Shown piece after piece: positions 54,500-62,597 of a DNA stretch of 64,000 nt (position 1 is the stretch's first letter; each line of letters starts with the position of its first letter). The stretch spans positions 930,001 to 994,000 of the forward strand of contig NZ_CP065377.1 of NCBI RefSeq assembly GCF_019967995.1, written 5' to 3'. The position numbers and the translations under genes were made by a program. A model generated the notes under the pieces. The model was not told the origin of the DNA. It saw nothing but the letters and a program-made list of their open reading frames with translations, and did no database searches. The DNA comes from Faecalibacterium prausnitzii (GTDB lineage Bacteria > Bacillota > Clostridia > Oscillospirales > Ruminococcaceae).

Positions 54500-55378
54500 A
54501 TGCAGAAACACACAAAACAGTTGATCGCAGCCGTTGCGCTGCTTCTTATTGCAGCGGTGCCGCTCGCACTGCACATCGCAAACGCAGACTCCACCGACGA
54601 GACTGTGGCCAGCGCTGCGGCCAGCAGTTCGGAAGCGCAGGCAGAAGCGCCGGTGTCCTCCAGTGCGGCCAGTGCCGCAGACTCCACCAGTGAGCCGGAG
54701 CCGCAGCCGGAAGAGGAGCCGGACGCATCCTCGGAGGAAGCGGACAGCAGCGCAGAGAGCGGGGACGCAAGTGCGTCCTCGTCCGAAGCAGCCGCTTCCT
54801 CGAAGCCCGCATCGAGCCACGCCGCTTCTTCGAAGCCCGCTGCACATTCGGCGGCGTCGTCCCACGCGGCATCGTCCTCGCATTCGGCCGCTTCGTCTCA
54901 TGCGGCGTCGTCCTCGCATTCGGCGTCGTCTTCGACATCGGCCTCGTCTGGCAGCTCGCATACAACGGAGACCACGGATGCAAAGGTCAATGCGTATGTG
55001 CGGCGGCTCCGGAACCTGCAAAAACGCAGCAGCAAAAAACTGTATCAGACCGCGAGCAGTGCGTACAGTGAATATATGGAGCACCCCGTAGAAGAACGGA
55101 ATCTGGCGTTGAAGGTCTCCATCGTGCTGGGGAAGACGATGGAATTGACCAAACTGCAGAGCGAATGCGACAAGGAGTTCAAGGAAATCGTCACGGAGCT
55201 GCGCCAATACCTGCGGGAAAATGGTTACGACCAGAGCATTGCAGATGCTGCGGAAAAAGAGTACAAAGAAGAAAAAGATGCGATGATCAAAGAGCTGACG
55301 AATGTGACCTACAGCCAGGTGACCGGCAAGGGCGAAGGCGGCAAGTGGCTTCAGGAACACGCGGACATGGGCCAGTAA
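54500..55378 (+). CDS. Secreted Ser/Ala/His-rich low-complexity protein
   Basis: 292 residues. A signal peptide or anchor covers residues 7-30 (QLIAAVALLLIAAVPLALHI). From 36 to about 155 is a low-complexity stretch with SSAASAAD, acidic EPEPQPEEEPDASSEE, then SHAASS/SKPA/SSHSAASS units. The C-terminal 135 residues are a folded, charged helical domain (VNAYVRRLRNLQKRSSKKLY; DKEFKEIVTELRQYLREN). It is probably a wall-spanning linker carrying a surface domain. No LPxTG or known domain. AAGGGAG is 14 bases before ATG. Confidence 0.7.
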   Translation: MQKHTKQLIAAVALLLIAAVPLALHIANADSTDETVASAAASSSEAQAEAPVSSSAASAADSTSEPEPQPEEEPDASSEEADSSAESGDASASSSEAAASSKPASSHAASSKPAAHSAASSHAASSSHSAASSHAASSSHSASSSTSASSGSSHTTETTDAKVNAYVRRLRNLQKRSSKKLYQTASSAYSEYMEHPVEERNLALKVSIVLGKTMELTKLQSECDKEFKEIVTELRQYLRENGYDQSIADAAEKEYKEEKDAMIKELTNVTYSQVTGKGEGGKWLQEHADMGQ

Positions 55379-55395
55379 GACAGAACATAACACAA

Positions 55396-55445
55396 ACGCG
55401 CAGAGCGTGCTTCCCGAAGCGGGGAAGCGGCTCTGCGCGTTTTTC
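55396..55445 (+). terminator. Terminator between convergent genes
   Basis: ACGCGCAGAGC...GCTCTGCGCGT then TTTTTC, with an inner CTTCCC/GGGAAG stem. Confidence 0.88.
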
Positions 55446-55459
55446 TGTACGTTTGGCAC

Positions 55460-56116
55460 TCACAGCAGCTCCGGCAGCTGCCGGAGCACGAAGTGGTTCT
55501 TGCGGAAGGTGAGCAGCCCTTCGTCCCGCATCCGGCACAGCTCCTTGGAGAGGGCGCTGCGGTCAAGGTTGAGGTAGTCGGCCAGCTGCTGGCGGTTGAA
55601 GGGGAGGTCGAACTCCATGCCGCCCGCCTGAACGGCCTGACCGGAGAGGTAGGTCAGCAGCCGCCCCCGCACGGTCTTGGGGGCGGTGCAGAGGATGCGG
55701 CGGGAGAGGGCAAGGTTCTTTTTCATGGAGACACGGAGCAGATTCCGCAGCAGGCGGTCCTGCCAGCTGTGTTCGGCGTGGGGGCGGGAAAGGGCAGCCG
55801 TGTCCAGAAACAGTACTTCGCAGTCTGCCGCCGCGAGGACATCCACCATCAGCGGCTCCCCGCAGAACGCATAGGTCTCGGCAAAGGCCTGCCCCTCGCC
55901 CACCTCGCTGAGGATGCTTTTGCTGCCCCAGAGGTCGATGCTCTCGATGTGGACGGCACCCCGCAGCACGATGCCGATCTCATGCACGGTGTCGCCGGTG
56001 CGAAAGATGGTCTGGCGGCGGGCAAAAGCTTTCCGCCGCAGGCAGCGGCCGCGTTCCATCTGGTCGATGTCGGCCTCGGTCAGGCCCTGAAACAGAAAAA
56101 TCGAGTGATAATCCAT
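55460..56116 (-). CDS. Crp/Fnr-family transcriptional regulator
   Basis: 218 residues. The cyclic-nucleotide-binding-like domain (about 10-125) has TIFRTGDTVHEIGIVLRGAV and EGQAFAETYAF. The winged helix-turn-helix (about 150-215) has LPFNRQQLADYLNLDRSALS then KELCRMRDEGLL. There is no N-terminal cysteine cluster like that of Fnr. Divergent from a two-cluster ferredoxin gene, which it probably controls; such pairs in anaerobes respond to nitrosative or redox stress. Confidence 0.9.
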   Translation of the reverse strand: MDYHSIFLFQGLTEADIDQMERGRCLRRKAFARRQTIFRTGDTVHEIGIVLRGAVHIESIDLWGSKSILSEVGEGQAFAETYAFCGEPLMVDVLAAADCEVLFLDTAALSRPHAEHSWQDRLLRNLLRVSMKKNLALSRRILCTAPKTVRGRLLTYLSGQAVQAGGMEFDLPFNRQQLADYLNLDRSALSKELCRMRDEGLLTFRKNHFVLRQLPELL

Positions 56117-56128
56117 AAAAATCCCTCT

Positions 56129-56140
56129 TTGTGGTTACAA
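56129..56140. promoter_or_regulatory. Possible Crp/Fnr operator
   Basis: TTGT-GGTT-ACAA, a short palindrome in the 86-base space between the divergent regulator and ferredoxin genes. Weak, from symmetry and position only. Confidence 0.3.
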
Positions 56141-56202
56141 CAACCGAATCTTTGCTGTCATTATAGTATACTGTGCACAGAAAAAGCAAGGAGGATTCTC
56201 TT

Positions 56203-56913
56203 ATGATTCGAAAAATCATTCACATAGACGAGGAAAAGTGCAATGGCTGCGGTGCGTGTGTCACGGCCTGCCACGAAGGGGCCATCGGCCTGGTCAACGG
56301 CAAGGCCAAACTCATGCGGGACGATTACTGCGACGGCTTTGGCGACTGCCTGCCCGGCTGCCCCACCGGTGCCATCACCTTTGAGGAGCGCGAGGCTGCG
56401 GCGTATGACGAGCAGGCCGTGCTGGAGAACAAGCAGAAAAAGGCCGCTGCCGCTGCTGCCCCGGCACACTCCGGCTGCCCCGGCCACCAGATGCACCAGT
56501 TCGACCGCAAACCGGCCCCGGCCCCTGCGGCAGGCACCGCGATGCCCTCTCAGCTGGGCCAGTGGCCCTGCCAGATCAAGCTCGTGCCCGTGAACGCGCC
56601 CTACTTCAAGGGGGCAAAGCTGCTCATTGCGGCAGACTGCACGGCCTACGCCTATGCGAACATCCATCAGGAGTTCATGCAGGGCAGGATCACCCTCATC
56701 GGATGCCCCAAGCTGGACGCCGTGGAGTACAGCGAGAAGCTGACGGCCATCCTCTCCCAGAACGAGATCCGGAGCGTGACGGTGCTGCGTATGGAGGTGC
56801 CCTGCTGCGGCGGCCTCGAACACGCTGCCGTGACGGCCCTGAAGAACAGCGGCAAGTTCATTCCCTGGCAGGTGGTGACCTTCTCCATCGACGGCCGCAT
56901 CCTGGACCGATAA
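56203..56913 (+). CDS. Ferredoxin-type protein with two 4Fe-4S motifs and a C-terminal domain
   Basis: 236 residues from ATG 56203 (AAGGAGGAT site; an upstream in-frame ATG at 56173 is not needed). Cluster motifs CNGCGACVTACHEGAI and CDGFGDCLPGCPTGAI are in the first 65 residues. An Ala/Pro linker with a CPGHQMHQ patch follows. The C-terminal domain (about 125-236) has LIAADCTAYAYANIHQEFMQ, IGCPKLDAVEY and RMEVPCCGGLEHAA. Such proteins occur near hybrid-cluster or CoB-type redox genes in anaerobes. Electron transfer is likely, partner unknown. Confidence 0.88.
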   Translation: MIRKIIHIDEEKCNGCGACVTACHEGAIGLVNGKAKLMRDDYCDGFGDCLPGCPTGAITFEEREAAAYDEQAVLENKQKKAAAAAAPAHSGCPGHQMHQFDRKPAPAPAAGTAMPSQLGQWPCQIKLVPVNAPYFKGAKLLIAADCTAYAYANIHQEFMQGRITLIGCPKLDAVEYSEKLTAILSQNEIRSVTVLRMEVPCCGGLEHAAVTALKNSGKFIPWQVVTFSIDGRILDR

Positions 56914-56920
56914 AAAGAGA

Positions 56921-56964
56921 AAGCAAGAGCTGCTGCACGGCGGGTGCAGCAGCTCTTGCTGTTT
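56921..56964 (+). terminator. Terminator after the ferredoxin gene
   Basis: AAGCAAGAGCTGCTGCA paired with TGCAGCAGCTCTTGCT, then GTTT; very long perfect stem with a short T-run. It also lies at the end of the convergent minus-strand gene. Confidence 0.75.
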
Positions 56965-57799
56965 AAGAGGCGGCTTTTTGAAGCACTTCTGCAAATTTCT
57001 CCAGTGCCTGACGGAGCTGGACGAAGTTGTCCACATCGGTGTCGCTCATCCGGGAGGTGGGGGCCACCACGGCAGTCTCAGCGGCGGTGACGGTGCCGCT
57101 GAGCGAGATGCGCACTTCGTGTTCGGGGATGGTCAGCAGGATGTGGAGCGGCGTCGTGCCGGAGAACAATTCCTTCAGCGGCAGGCCGACGATGCAGGTG
57201 AGGTCGGTCTCCCCGGCGGGCAGCTGGTAGTAGGTGTAGCCGTCCAGCGCCCCGGCGGGTGTGACCTTTTGCAGGGCTCCAAGCCCCAGTGTCAGGTTCG
57301 TCATGTCCTGCATCTCCACGGCGGAAAGCTCCACGCCCAGCAGGGAAGCCAGCTGGGTCTGGGAGATGTAGCTGCCCATGGACCAGTTGGGCAGCACCAG
57401 CCCGGCCAGCGGGGCCGCAGCCACGATCTCTCCGCGCAGGTAGGTGTAGAGCTGCCCGGCGTCGTACAGCGTCTCGTTCGCGTCGATGTACACCCGCGTG
57501 AAGGCGGAACCGCTCTTCTGGGAGGTCAGCGCGAACTGAATTTTTCCGGGTGCATACTGGCCGGAGACGGTGCCCTGCGTGGCCCCGACCTGTTCCAGCA
57601 CCCCGTACAGCGCAGGCGTCCGGGAAGCCGTAGAGGTGACGGTGTAGCGGAAATCGAAGTCCGCCCCGGCCTGGATGGCCTTGACTTTGCGGGACAGCAG
57701 ACCGTACACCGTGCCGCCCGCCGCCAGGCAGAGCGCCAGCAGGCAGAGAACCACCACGAGGGCGGCACGGCCCCGCTTGTTGTTTTTGGGAGCAGTCAT
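56963..57799 (-). CDS. Membrane-anchored extracellular protein, unknown
   Basis: 278 residues: a basic N-terminus, one membrane helix (AALVVVLCLLALCLAAGGTV), then a beta-rich extracellular domain (FDFRYTVTSTASRTPALYGV; GTVSGQYAPGKIQFAL; YIDANETLYDAGQLYTYLRG). No known motif. It lies 13 bases downstream of the amidotransferase-like gene, so they are probably co-transcribed. Confidence 0.7.
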   Translation of the reverse strand: MTAPKNNKRGRAALVVVLCLLALCLAAGGTVYGLLSRKVKAIQAGADFDFRYTVTSTASRTPALYGVLEQVGATQGTVSGQYAPGKIQFALTSQKSGSAFTRVYIDANETLYDAGQLYTYLRGEIVAAAPLAGLVLPNWSMGSYISQTQLASLLGVELSAVEMQDMTNLTLGLGALQKVTPAGALDGYTYYQLPAGETDLTCIVGLPLKELFSGTTPLHILLTIPEHEVRISLSGTVTAAETAVVAPTSRMSDTDVDNFVQLRQALEKFAEVLQKAAS

Positions 57800-57812
57800 G
57801 GAAAAACCTCCT

Positions 57813-58496
57813 TTATTTCGAGCAGGCGTTCACGAACGCATCGAACAGACCCTGCATGGCGGGATCTGCGTCGCTGAGCCATTCCGGGTGCCACTGGACG
57901 CCGAGGCAGAACCTTGCGTCCGGCTTTTCGATGGCTTCCACGATGCCGTCCTCGCTCAGCGCGGCGAGGGTGAAGCCGGGGGCGACCCGGTCCACGGCCT
58001 GATGGTGCTGGCTGTTGACGAGCACGGTGTCCTGCCCCAAAATGCGGGAAAGCAGGGTGCCCCGGCGGACGGTGACGGTGTGGACTTTGGCCCAGTGGTC
58101 GTTGTGCGGCAGATGTTCGAAGGGCTTGATGTCCTGATACAGGTCGCCGCCCAGCACGGCATTCATGACCTGGATGCCCCGGCAGATGCCCAGCACCGGT
58201 TTGTCTGCGGCCAGAAAGGCGCGCAGCAGCAGCGGCTCGGCTGCATCGCGGAGAAGATTCGGCTCGCCGCAGGCGGGGATGCGCGCCTGCCCGTAGAACT
58301 TCGGGTCCATGTCGCCGCCGCCGGGCAGCAGCAGGCCGTCGCAGGTCAGGGCGTCCTGCACTGCCTGTTCGGGGTCATTCAGCTCGACCCAGCGCATCCC
58401 GGCTCCGGCGCGGGCCAGACTTTCCATGTATTTGGATTGTGCCACGGTCGGCTCCGGGTCGGTGCTCATCCGCGGCATGGCGATCACAACACGCAT
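57813..58496 (-). CDS. Class I glutamine amidotransferase-fold hydrolase (gamma-glutamyl-GABA hydrolase family)
   Basis: 227 residues from ATG 58496, with TGAGG upstream inside an alternative 5-codon extension. The nucleophile elbow is VLGICRGIQVMNAVLGGDL; the catalytic His-Glu is in GVQWHPEWL. It also has GLLLPGGGDMDPKFYG and NSQHHQAVDRVAPGF, as in PuuD-type peptidase C26. It cleaves gamma-glutamyl amide bonds; a link to polyamine breakdown is possible but it is 9 kb from the polyamine operon. Confidence 0.88.
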   Translation of the reverse strand: MRVVIAMPRMSTDPEPTVAQSKYMESLARAGAGMRWVELNDPEQAVQDALTCDGLLLPGGGDMDPKFYGQARIPACGEPNLLRDAAEPLLLRAFLAADKPVLGICRGIQVMNAVLGGDLYQDIKPFEHLPHNDHWAKVHTVTVRRGTLLSRILGQDTVLVNSQHHQAVDRVAPGFTLAALSEDGIVEAIEKPDARFCLGVQWHPEWLSDADPAMQGLFDAFVNACSK

Positions 58497-58570
58497 ATTC
58501 AACTGCCTCATTGTTTGCAGCCGCTGCCCGCGAACGCGGAGTCCGGCTGCCTTTGTAAAAAGCGGGGAAT

Positions 58571-58632
58571 TGCCCGGTCTGCCAAGGGCTCTCCCTTTGG
58601 GAGAACGGTCTGCGAAGCGGACGAAGAGGGCA
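58571..58632. repeat. Dispersed hairpin repeat, copy 1
   Basis: CTGCCAAGGGCTCTCCCTTT then GGGAGA, with GCGAAGCGGACGAAGAGGG. The first 32 bases match 62143-62174 with few differences. The CTCCC-TTT-GGGAG core is a small hairpin. Confidence 0.55.
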
Positions 58633-58647
58633 GGCCCGCTGACCGAT

Positions 58648-58679
58648 AAAACAAAAACCCGGAACCATCGGTTCCGGGC
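58648..58679 (-). terminator. Terminator of the tRNA-Ser gene
   Basis: Minus strand CCCGGAACC-GAT-GGTTCCGGG then TTTTTGTTTT, directly after the tRNA. Confidence 0.85.
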
Positions 58680-58683
58680 ATTT

Positions 58684-58775
58684 TGGCGGAAAGATGGGGA
58701 TTCGAACCCCAGAACGCTTTTGACACGTTACACGATTTCCAGTCGTGCGCCTTAGACCAACTCAGCCATCTTTCC
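58684..58775 (-). tRNA. tRNA-Ser (GGA anticodon)
   Basis: The minus strand gives a class II tRNA: acceptor GGAAAGA/TCTTTCC, anticodon stem CACGA/TCGTG with loop CTGGAAA (anticodon GGA), a long variable arm (AACG...CGTT), T-arm GGGGTTCGAATCCCC and encoded CCA. It reads UCC/UCU serine codons. A terminator follows at once. Confidence 0.97.
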
Positions 58776-59038
58776 ACATCTTCGATTTTCAGCGTTTCGG
58801 GCCGTGGCCCTCAGCGCTCCACTATAATACCTGAAAGAAGCACTTTTGTCAAGGATTTTTTTGAAAAAATTTCAGAAAATCAAAAAATGACACAGGCTCG
58901 AAGAAGAAATTCTGAAGGAAATGCCGCTGCCCGATAAATCCTCTTGACGCAAGCCCCAAACAGGACTATGATGAGGGCAGAGAGTGTGCGAAATGGGAAA
59001 TTTCGCAGGGATTGGATGTAAATAGGAGGACGATCACA

Positions 59039-60058
59039 ATGGATTATTCAGACGTTTTGAGCAATGCCCGGCAGAACATCGGCAAGTATTGCAAGGCCTG
59101 CCCGGTGTGCAACGGCGTGGCCTGCAAAAACCAGATCCCCGGCCCCGGTGCCAAGGGCGTGGGTGACACAGCCATCCGCAATTATAATAAGTGGGCCGAC
59201 ATCCGGGTCAACATGGACACCCTGTGCGAGAATGGCACCCCCGACACCCATGTGGAGCTGTTCGGCAAGAGCTTCCGCCTGCCCTTCTTCGCAGGCCCGG
59301 TCGGCGCGGTGAACCTCCACTACTCGGACGCCTACACCGACATGACCTATAACGATGTGCTGGTCCGCGCCTGCGCGGAGAACGGCATCGCTGCCTTTAC
59401 CGGCGACGGCACCAACCCCGACGTCATGACTATGGCCACCCAGGCCATCGGCGCGGCAGGCGGCTGCGGTGTGCCCACCATCAAGCCCTGGAACATCGAC
59501 ACGGTCAAGGCCAAGATGGACCAGGCCAAGGCCAGCGGCTGCTTTGCCGTTGCCATGGATGTGGATGCTGCCGGTCTGCCTTTCCTGAAGAACATGACCC
59601 CTCCGGCGGGCAGCAAGAGCGTGGCCGAGCTGAAGGAGATCGTTGCACTGGCGGGCCGTCCCTTCATCGTCAAGGGCGTCATGACCGTCAAGGGTGCGCT
59701 CAAGGCGAAGGAAGCCGGAGCGGCGGCCATCGTCGTTTCCAACCACGGCGGCCGTGTGCTGGATCAGTGCCCGGCGACGGCAGAAGTCCTGCCGGAGATC
59801 GCAGATGCCCTCAAGGGCAGCGGCGTGAAAGTTCTGGTCGATGGCGGCATCCGCTCCGGCGTGGACGTCTTCAAGGCACTGGCTCTGGGCGCGGACGGTG
59901 TGCTCATCTGCCGTCCCTTCGTCACGGCGGTCTACGGCGGCGGCGAAGAGGGTGTCAAGTGCTACATCGACAAGATCGCCGGGGAGCTGGCCGATACCAT
60001 GCAGATGTGCGGGGCACACTCCATCAGCGAGATCGCCCGCGAGATGGTGCGCATCTAA
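59039..60058 (+). CDS. FMN-dependent alpha-hydroxy-acid dehydrogenase with N-terminal cysteine motif
   Basis: 339 residues from ATG 59039 (AGGAGG, 8-base spacing). The TIM-barrel carries the FMN/substrate motifs PFIVKGVMTVKGALKAKEAG, AIVVSNHGGRVLDQ (catalytic histidine) and VLVDGGIRSGVDVFKALALG. The N-terminus has CKACPVCNGVAC, a cysteine-rich motif absent from aerobic lactate oxidases but usual in anaerobe homologues, possibly a metal or Fe-S site. It probably oxidises a 2-hydroxy acid such as lactate; the electron acceptor is unknown. Confidence 0.9.
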   Translation: MDYSDVLSNARQNIGKYCKACPVCNGVACKNQIPGPGAKGVGDTAIRNYNKWADIRVNMDTLCENGTPDTHVELFGKSFRLPFFAGPVGAVNLHYSDAYTDMTYNDVLVRACAENGIAAFTGDGTNPDVMTMATQAIGAAGGCGVPTIKPWNIDTVKAKMDQAKASGCFAVAMDVDAAGLPFLKNMTPPAGSKSVAELKEIVALAGRPFIVKGVMTVKGALKAKEAGAAAIVVSNHGGRVLDQCPATAEVLPEIADALKGSGVKVLVDGGIRSGVDVFKALALGADGVLICRPFVTAVYGGGEEGVKCYIDKIAGELADTMQMCGAHSISEIAREMVRI

Positions 60059-60067
60059 AGGTGATAT

Positions 60068-60243
60068 GTACTCTTTTGCGCGCCAAAAGAGTACCAGAAA
60101 AGCGCCCGCTACTTCCGAAGCGCGGGAGGCACGGCCAAGGGGCTGCTCGCCCCTTGGAACCCCAAAGAAGTAGACAAACCCCTGAAAATCGGGAGATTCC
60201 CGCCTGCGGCGTGAAGATCTCTTTCCGATTTTTCAGGGGTTTG
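60068..60243. repeat. Composite of three long inverted repeats
   Basis: GTACTCTTTTG-N5-CAAAAGAGTAC (11 bp), CCAAGGGGC-TGCTC-GCCCCTTGG (9 bp), and AAACCCCTGAAAA...TTTTTCAGGGGTTT (over 12 bp) follow one another between the dehydrogenase and the convergent pseudouridine synthase gene. Part may act as terminator; the ordered set looks like a mobile or dispersed intergenic repeat. Confidence 0.6.
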
Positions 60244-60284
60244 TTGATTTGCGGCGCTGCCGCAGATTCGCGGATGAATCGGCG

Positions 60285-61235
60285 TTATTTCAGCGTCCCA
60301 TCCAGCACCTGCTGGTAGTACCACGGTTTCGGGGCACGGAAGACTTTGCCGGAAAGGTCGGCGAAGTCGGGCTGGGTGAAGCGGGGGAGGGCAAGCTCCC
60401 AGGCGCAGAGGGCCTGATACTTCAGCTTCAGTTCGCGGTTGGCGGAATTGTTGCCGTACTTGCTGTCGCCGAGGATGGGGCAGCCGATGCTGGCCATGTG
60501 GGCGCGGATCTGGTGGGTGCGGCCGGTGATGAGCCGGACTTTGAGCAGGGCCAGACGGCCGGAGACGGCGATGGTCTCATACTGGGTCTCCACATCCTTA
60601 GCACCGGGCTGCTTGTCCTCCACGATCTTGACGATGCCGCGGTCGGCATCCTTGAGCAGGTAGCCGCCGAGGGTGCCGTCCGGCGGCACGGGGCGGCCGA
60701 AGGTGACGCAGAGATAGGTCTTTTTGACCTCGCGGTTCTTGATGACCTCCAGAAACAGCTGCTCCGCCTCCGGCGTCTTTGCGAGGATGACCAGACCGCT
60801 GGTGCCGGTATCCAACCGGTGGCAGAGGGCGGGGGTGTAGAGGTCGTTCTCCTTATATTCGCCCTGCTGGTTGAGGTAGAGCAGCGCGCGGTTGAGCAGG
60901 GTGTCGTCCTCCGGGCCGTCCACGGCCAGACCGGCGGGCTTGTTCACCACCAGGATCTGCGGGCAGTCGTAGATGACCTGCGCCGGGCCGCGGGCGTTCT
61001 TCCAGGCCGGGCCTTCCACCCGCTTGTCGGCGTCCAGCACCTCGTCCAGAATGAACAGCTTGATCTCGTCGCCTGCCATCACGCGGGTGGAAAGCGGCTG
61101 CTTTTTGCCGTTCAGCTTGATCTTGTTCTCGCGCAGGGCTTTGTTCAGGCGGCCCGGATTCAGCGCCGGGAACTGCTGCATCAGATAATTGTCGAGCCGG
61201 GTGGGGGCAAGACATTTTACTTTTACGATCTTCAC
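60285..61235 (-). CDS. RluA-family pseudouridine synthase
   Basis: 316 residues. An N-terminal S4 RNA-binding domain (RLDNYLMQQFPALNPGRLNK; IKLNGKKQPLSTRVMAGDEI) is followed by the catalytic domain with the active-site aspartate in CHRLDTGTSGLVILAKT, then LITGRTHQIRAHMASIGCPI and LGDSKYG. It isomerises uridine in rRNA (RluC/RluD-like) or tRNA; target not predictable. Ribosome site AGAGAGGAAA precedes ATG 61235. Confidence 0.93.
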   Translation of the reverse strand: MKIVKVKCLAPTRLDNYLMQQFPALNPGRLNKALRENKIKLNGKKQPLSTRVMAGDEIKLFILDEVLDADKRVEGPAWKNARGPAQVIYDCPQILVVNKPAGLAVDGPEDDTLLNRALLYLNQQGEYKENDLYTPALCHRLDTGTSGLVILAKTPEAEQLFLEVIKNREVKKTYLCVTFGRPVPPDGTLGGYLLKDADRGIVKIVEDKQPGAKDVETQYETIAVSGRLALLKVRLITGRTHQIRAHMASIGCPILGDSKYGNNSANRELKLKYQALCAWELALPRFTQPDFADLSGKVFRAPKPWYYQQVLDGTLK

Positions 61236-61394
61236 GGAAATTTTCCTCTCTATCTTGAAATAGAATGCGTCTTTGAATCGTTTTTATTGTAGCTGAACCG
61301 GGCCGTTCCGTCAAGCGAGCGGAACGGAAAAATTCCGGGTTGCTTTTTTTGTGAAAAGCGTGTATCATCGGATGCACAGAAAGAAGGGGTTCGT

Positions 61395-62126
61395 ATGAGA
61401 TTCTATTATAAAGTATGGATGCTTGCTGCGGCTCTGGCCGTCGGCGTAGGGCTGGCAGGCTGCGGGGCGTCCGCTTCTACGGCCAGCAGCCCGGCGGCTT
61501 CGAACAGTGCTGTGCCCGCTTCGTCCCGTGTGCAGGAAGAAGGCGTTGTGGAACCTGTCGGCCGTTTTACCATAGAAGACATAACGAAAACACCGGACAC
61601 GATCACATTCGTTTCGGCGGATATTGCTTCTGAGGTCAAGGACGGAACCGTCACAGCCCGAATCTACAGCTATGATGCCTACGAGAAAGCCGACATCGAT
61701 GCGCTGAAAGTAGGCGATAAAATTCGGCTCCACGTAGAATATATGACGGGAAATCAGTATGCCGAAGTGGAAGTGACCAGCATCGAGAAGAACGATCCGT
61801 ATCATACTGTAACGATCAACGGTGGAATCGAACAGGAGGGTGGTCTGGACCTGATTTTAATGGATGGTTCGGAGTATTACCGTACCATAACATTTGATGA
61901 CTATCCGGTTTACTATGAAGTCGGTGAAACAGAACTGAGTCTGGCAGACGATGTGGTGCTGAAAGACAGCTCCGCTGACCCGCAGGCCGACGCGGTGGAG
62001 ACGACCGGTGCGCAGGCTGTGGCGGCTGCAATCAATGCAGACCCGGACAACTGGACGGTGTACAATACGACCCTTGTAGTACAGGAGGGCAAAATCGTGG
62101 AAGTGCGCCGCATCTGGGTGCCGTAA
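61395..62126 (+). CDS. Lipoprotein of unknown function
   Basis: 243 residues from ATG 61395 (AAAGAAGGGG site). Lipobox GLAGCGAS at about residues 19-26 predicts cleavage before the cysteine. A Ser/Ala-rich linker is followed by two beta-rich regions (ADIASEVKDGTVTARIYSYD; GDKIRLHVEYMTGNQYAEVE). No recognised domain. Confidence 0.75.
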   Translation: MRFYYKVWMLAAALAVGVGLAGCGASASTASSPAASNSAVPASSRVQEEGVVEPVGRFTIEDITKTPDTITFVSADIASEVKDGTVTARIYSYDAYEKADIDALKVGDKIRLHVEYMTGNQYAEVEVTSIEKNDPYHTVTINGGIEQEGGLDLILMDGSEYYRTITFDDYPVYYEVGETELSLADDVVLKDSSADPQADAVETTGAQAVAAAINADPDNWTVYNTTLVVQEGKIVEVRRIWVP

Positions 62127-62142
62127 GGGAACGCGCAGCCTG

Positions 62143-62200
62143 CCCGACCTGCCAAGGACTCTCCCTTTGGGAGAGCTGGCGCGAAAGCGCCTGAGAGGGG
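62143..62200. repeat. Dispersed hairpin repeat, copy 2
   Basis: CTGCCAAGGACTCTCCCTTT then GGGAGAGCTGGCGCGAAAGCGCC, related to 58571-58632. It lies just upstream of the alaS promoter. Confidence 0.55.
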
Positions 62201-62201
62201 C

Positions 62202-62229
62202 TTGACAAATGCCGCAACCATGCTATAAT
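62202..62229 (+). promoter_or_regulatory. Promoter of the T-box-alaS transcript
   Basis: TTGACA, 16-base spacer, TATAAT. Confidence 0.85.
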
Positions 62230-62234
62230 CTGAA

Positions 62235-62538
62235 TTGAACGCAAAGGGGAGATTTGCCCGTTTGTGTGGAAAAACAGATTATGACAGATGGCAACGATGG
62301 GGTCAGAAAAACAGACGATGCCGCCCAGAGAGAACGCCCGCTTCGGGCTGCAAGGCGTTCCGGCAGAGGGTTTTTCAAGCCGCCCCGGAGCTTCCGGCGA
62401 AAAAAGCCGGACGCAGCGCAGCGTTACCGCGCACAAAGCGGCAGGGGGCAGAGTCTCCTGCAATTTGGGTGGTACCACGGAGCTTTCACACAGCCTTCGT
62501 CCCTTTGTTGGGGCGGAGGCTGTTTTTGTTTTCGCCTG
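62235..62538 (+). promoter_or_regulatory. T-box riboswitch controlling alaS
   Basis: The conserved T-box stretch AATTTGGGTGGTACCACGG is at 62462-62480, followed by the terminator ACAGCCTTCG...CGGAGGCTGT with TTTTTG (62490-62527). Upstream, AGAGAGAACGCC and GGGCTGCAAGGCG fit the distal Stem I. Uncharged tRNA-Ala should stabilise the antiterminator. I could not place the specifier codon with certainty. Confidence 0.92.
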
Positions 62539-62597
62539 TCATAAAAATACTGCGTCCGGAGGAGGACGCCGGAAAAACCACGAGGAGAGATACAGTT

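Noticed and set aside
58684..58775. tRNA-Ser as an integration site
   Set aside because: No integrase gene or repeated tRNA 3' end was found beside it.
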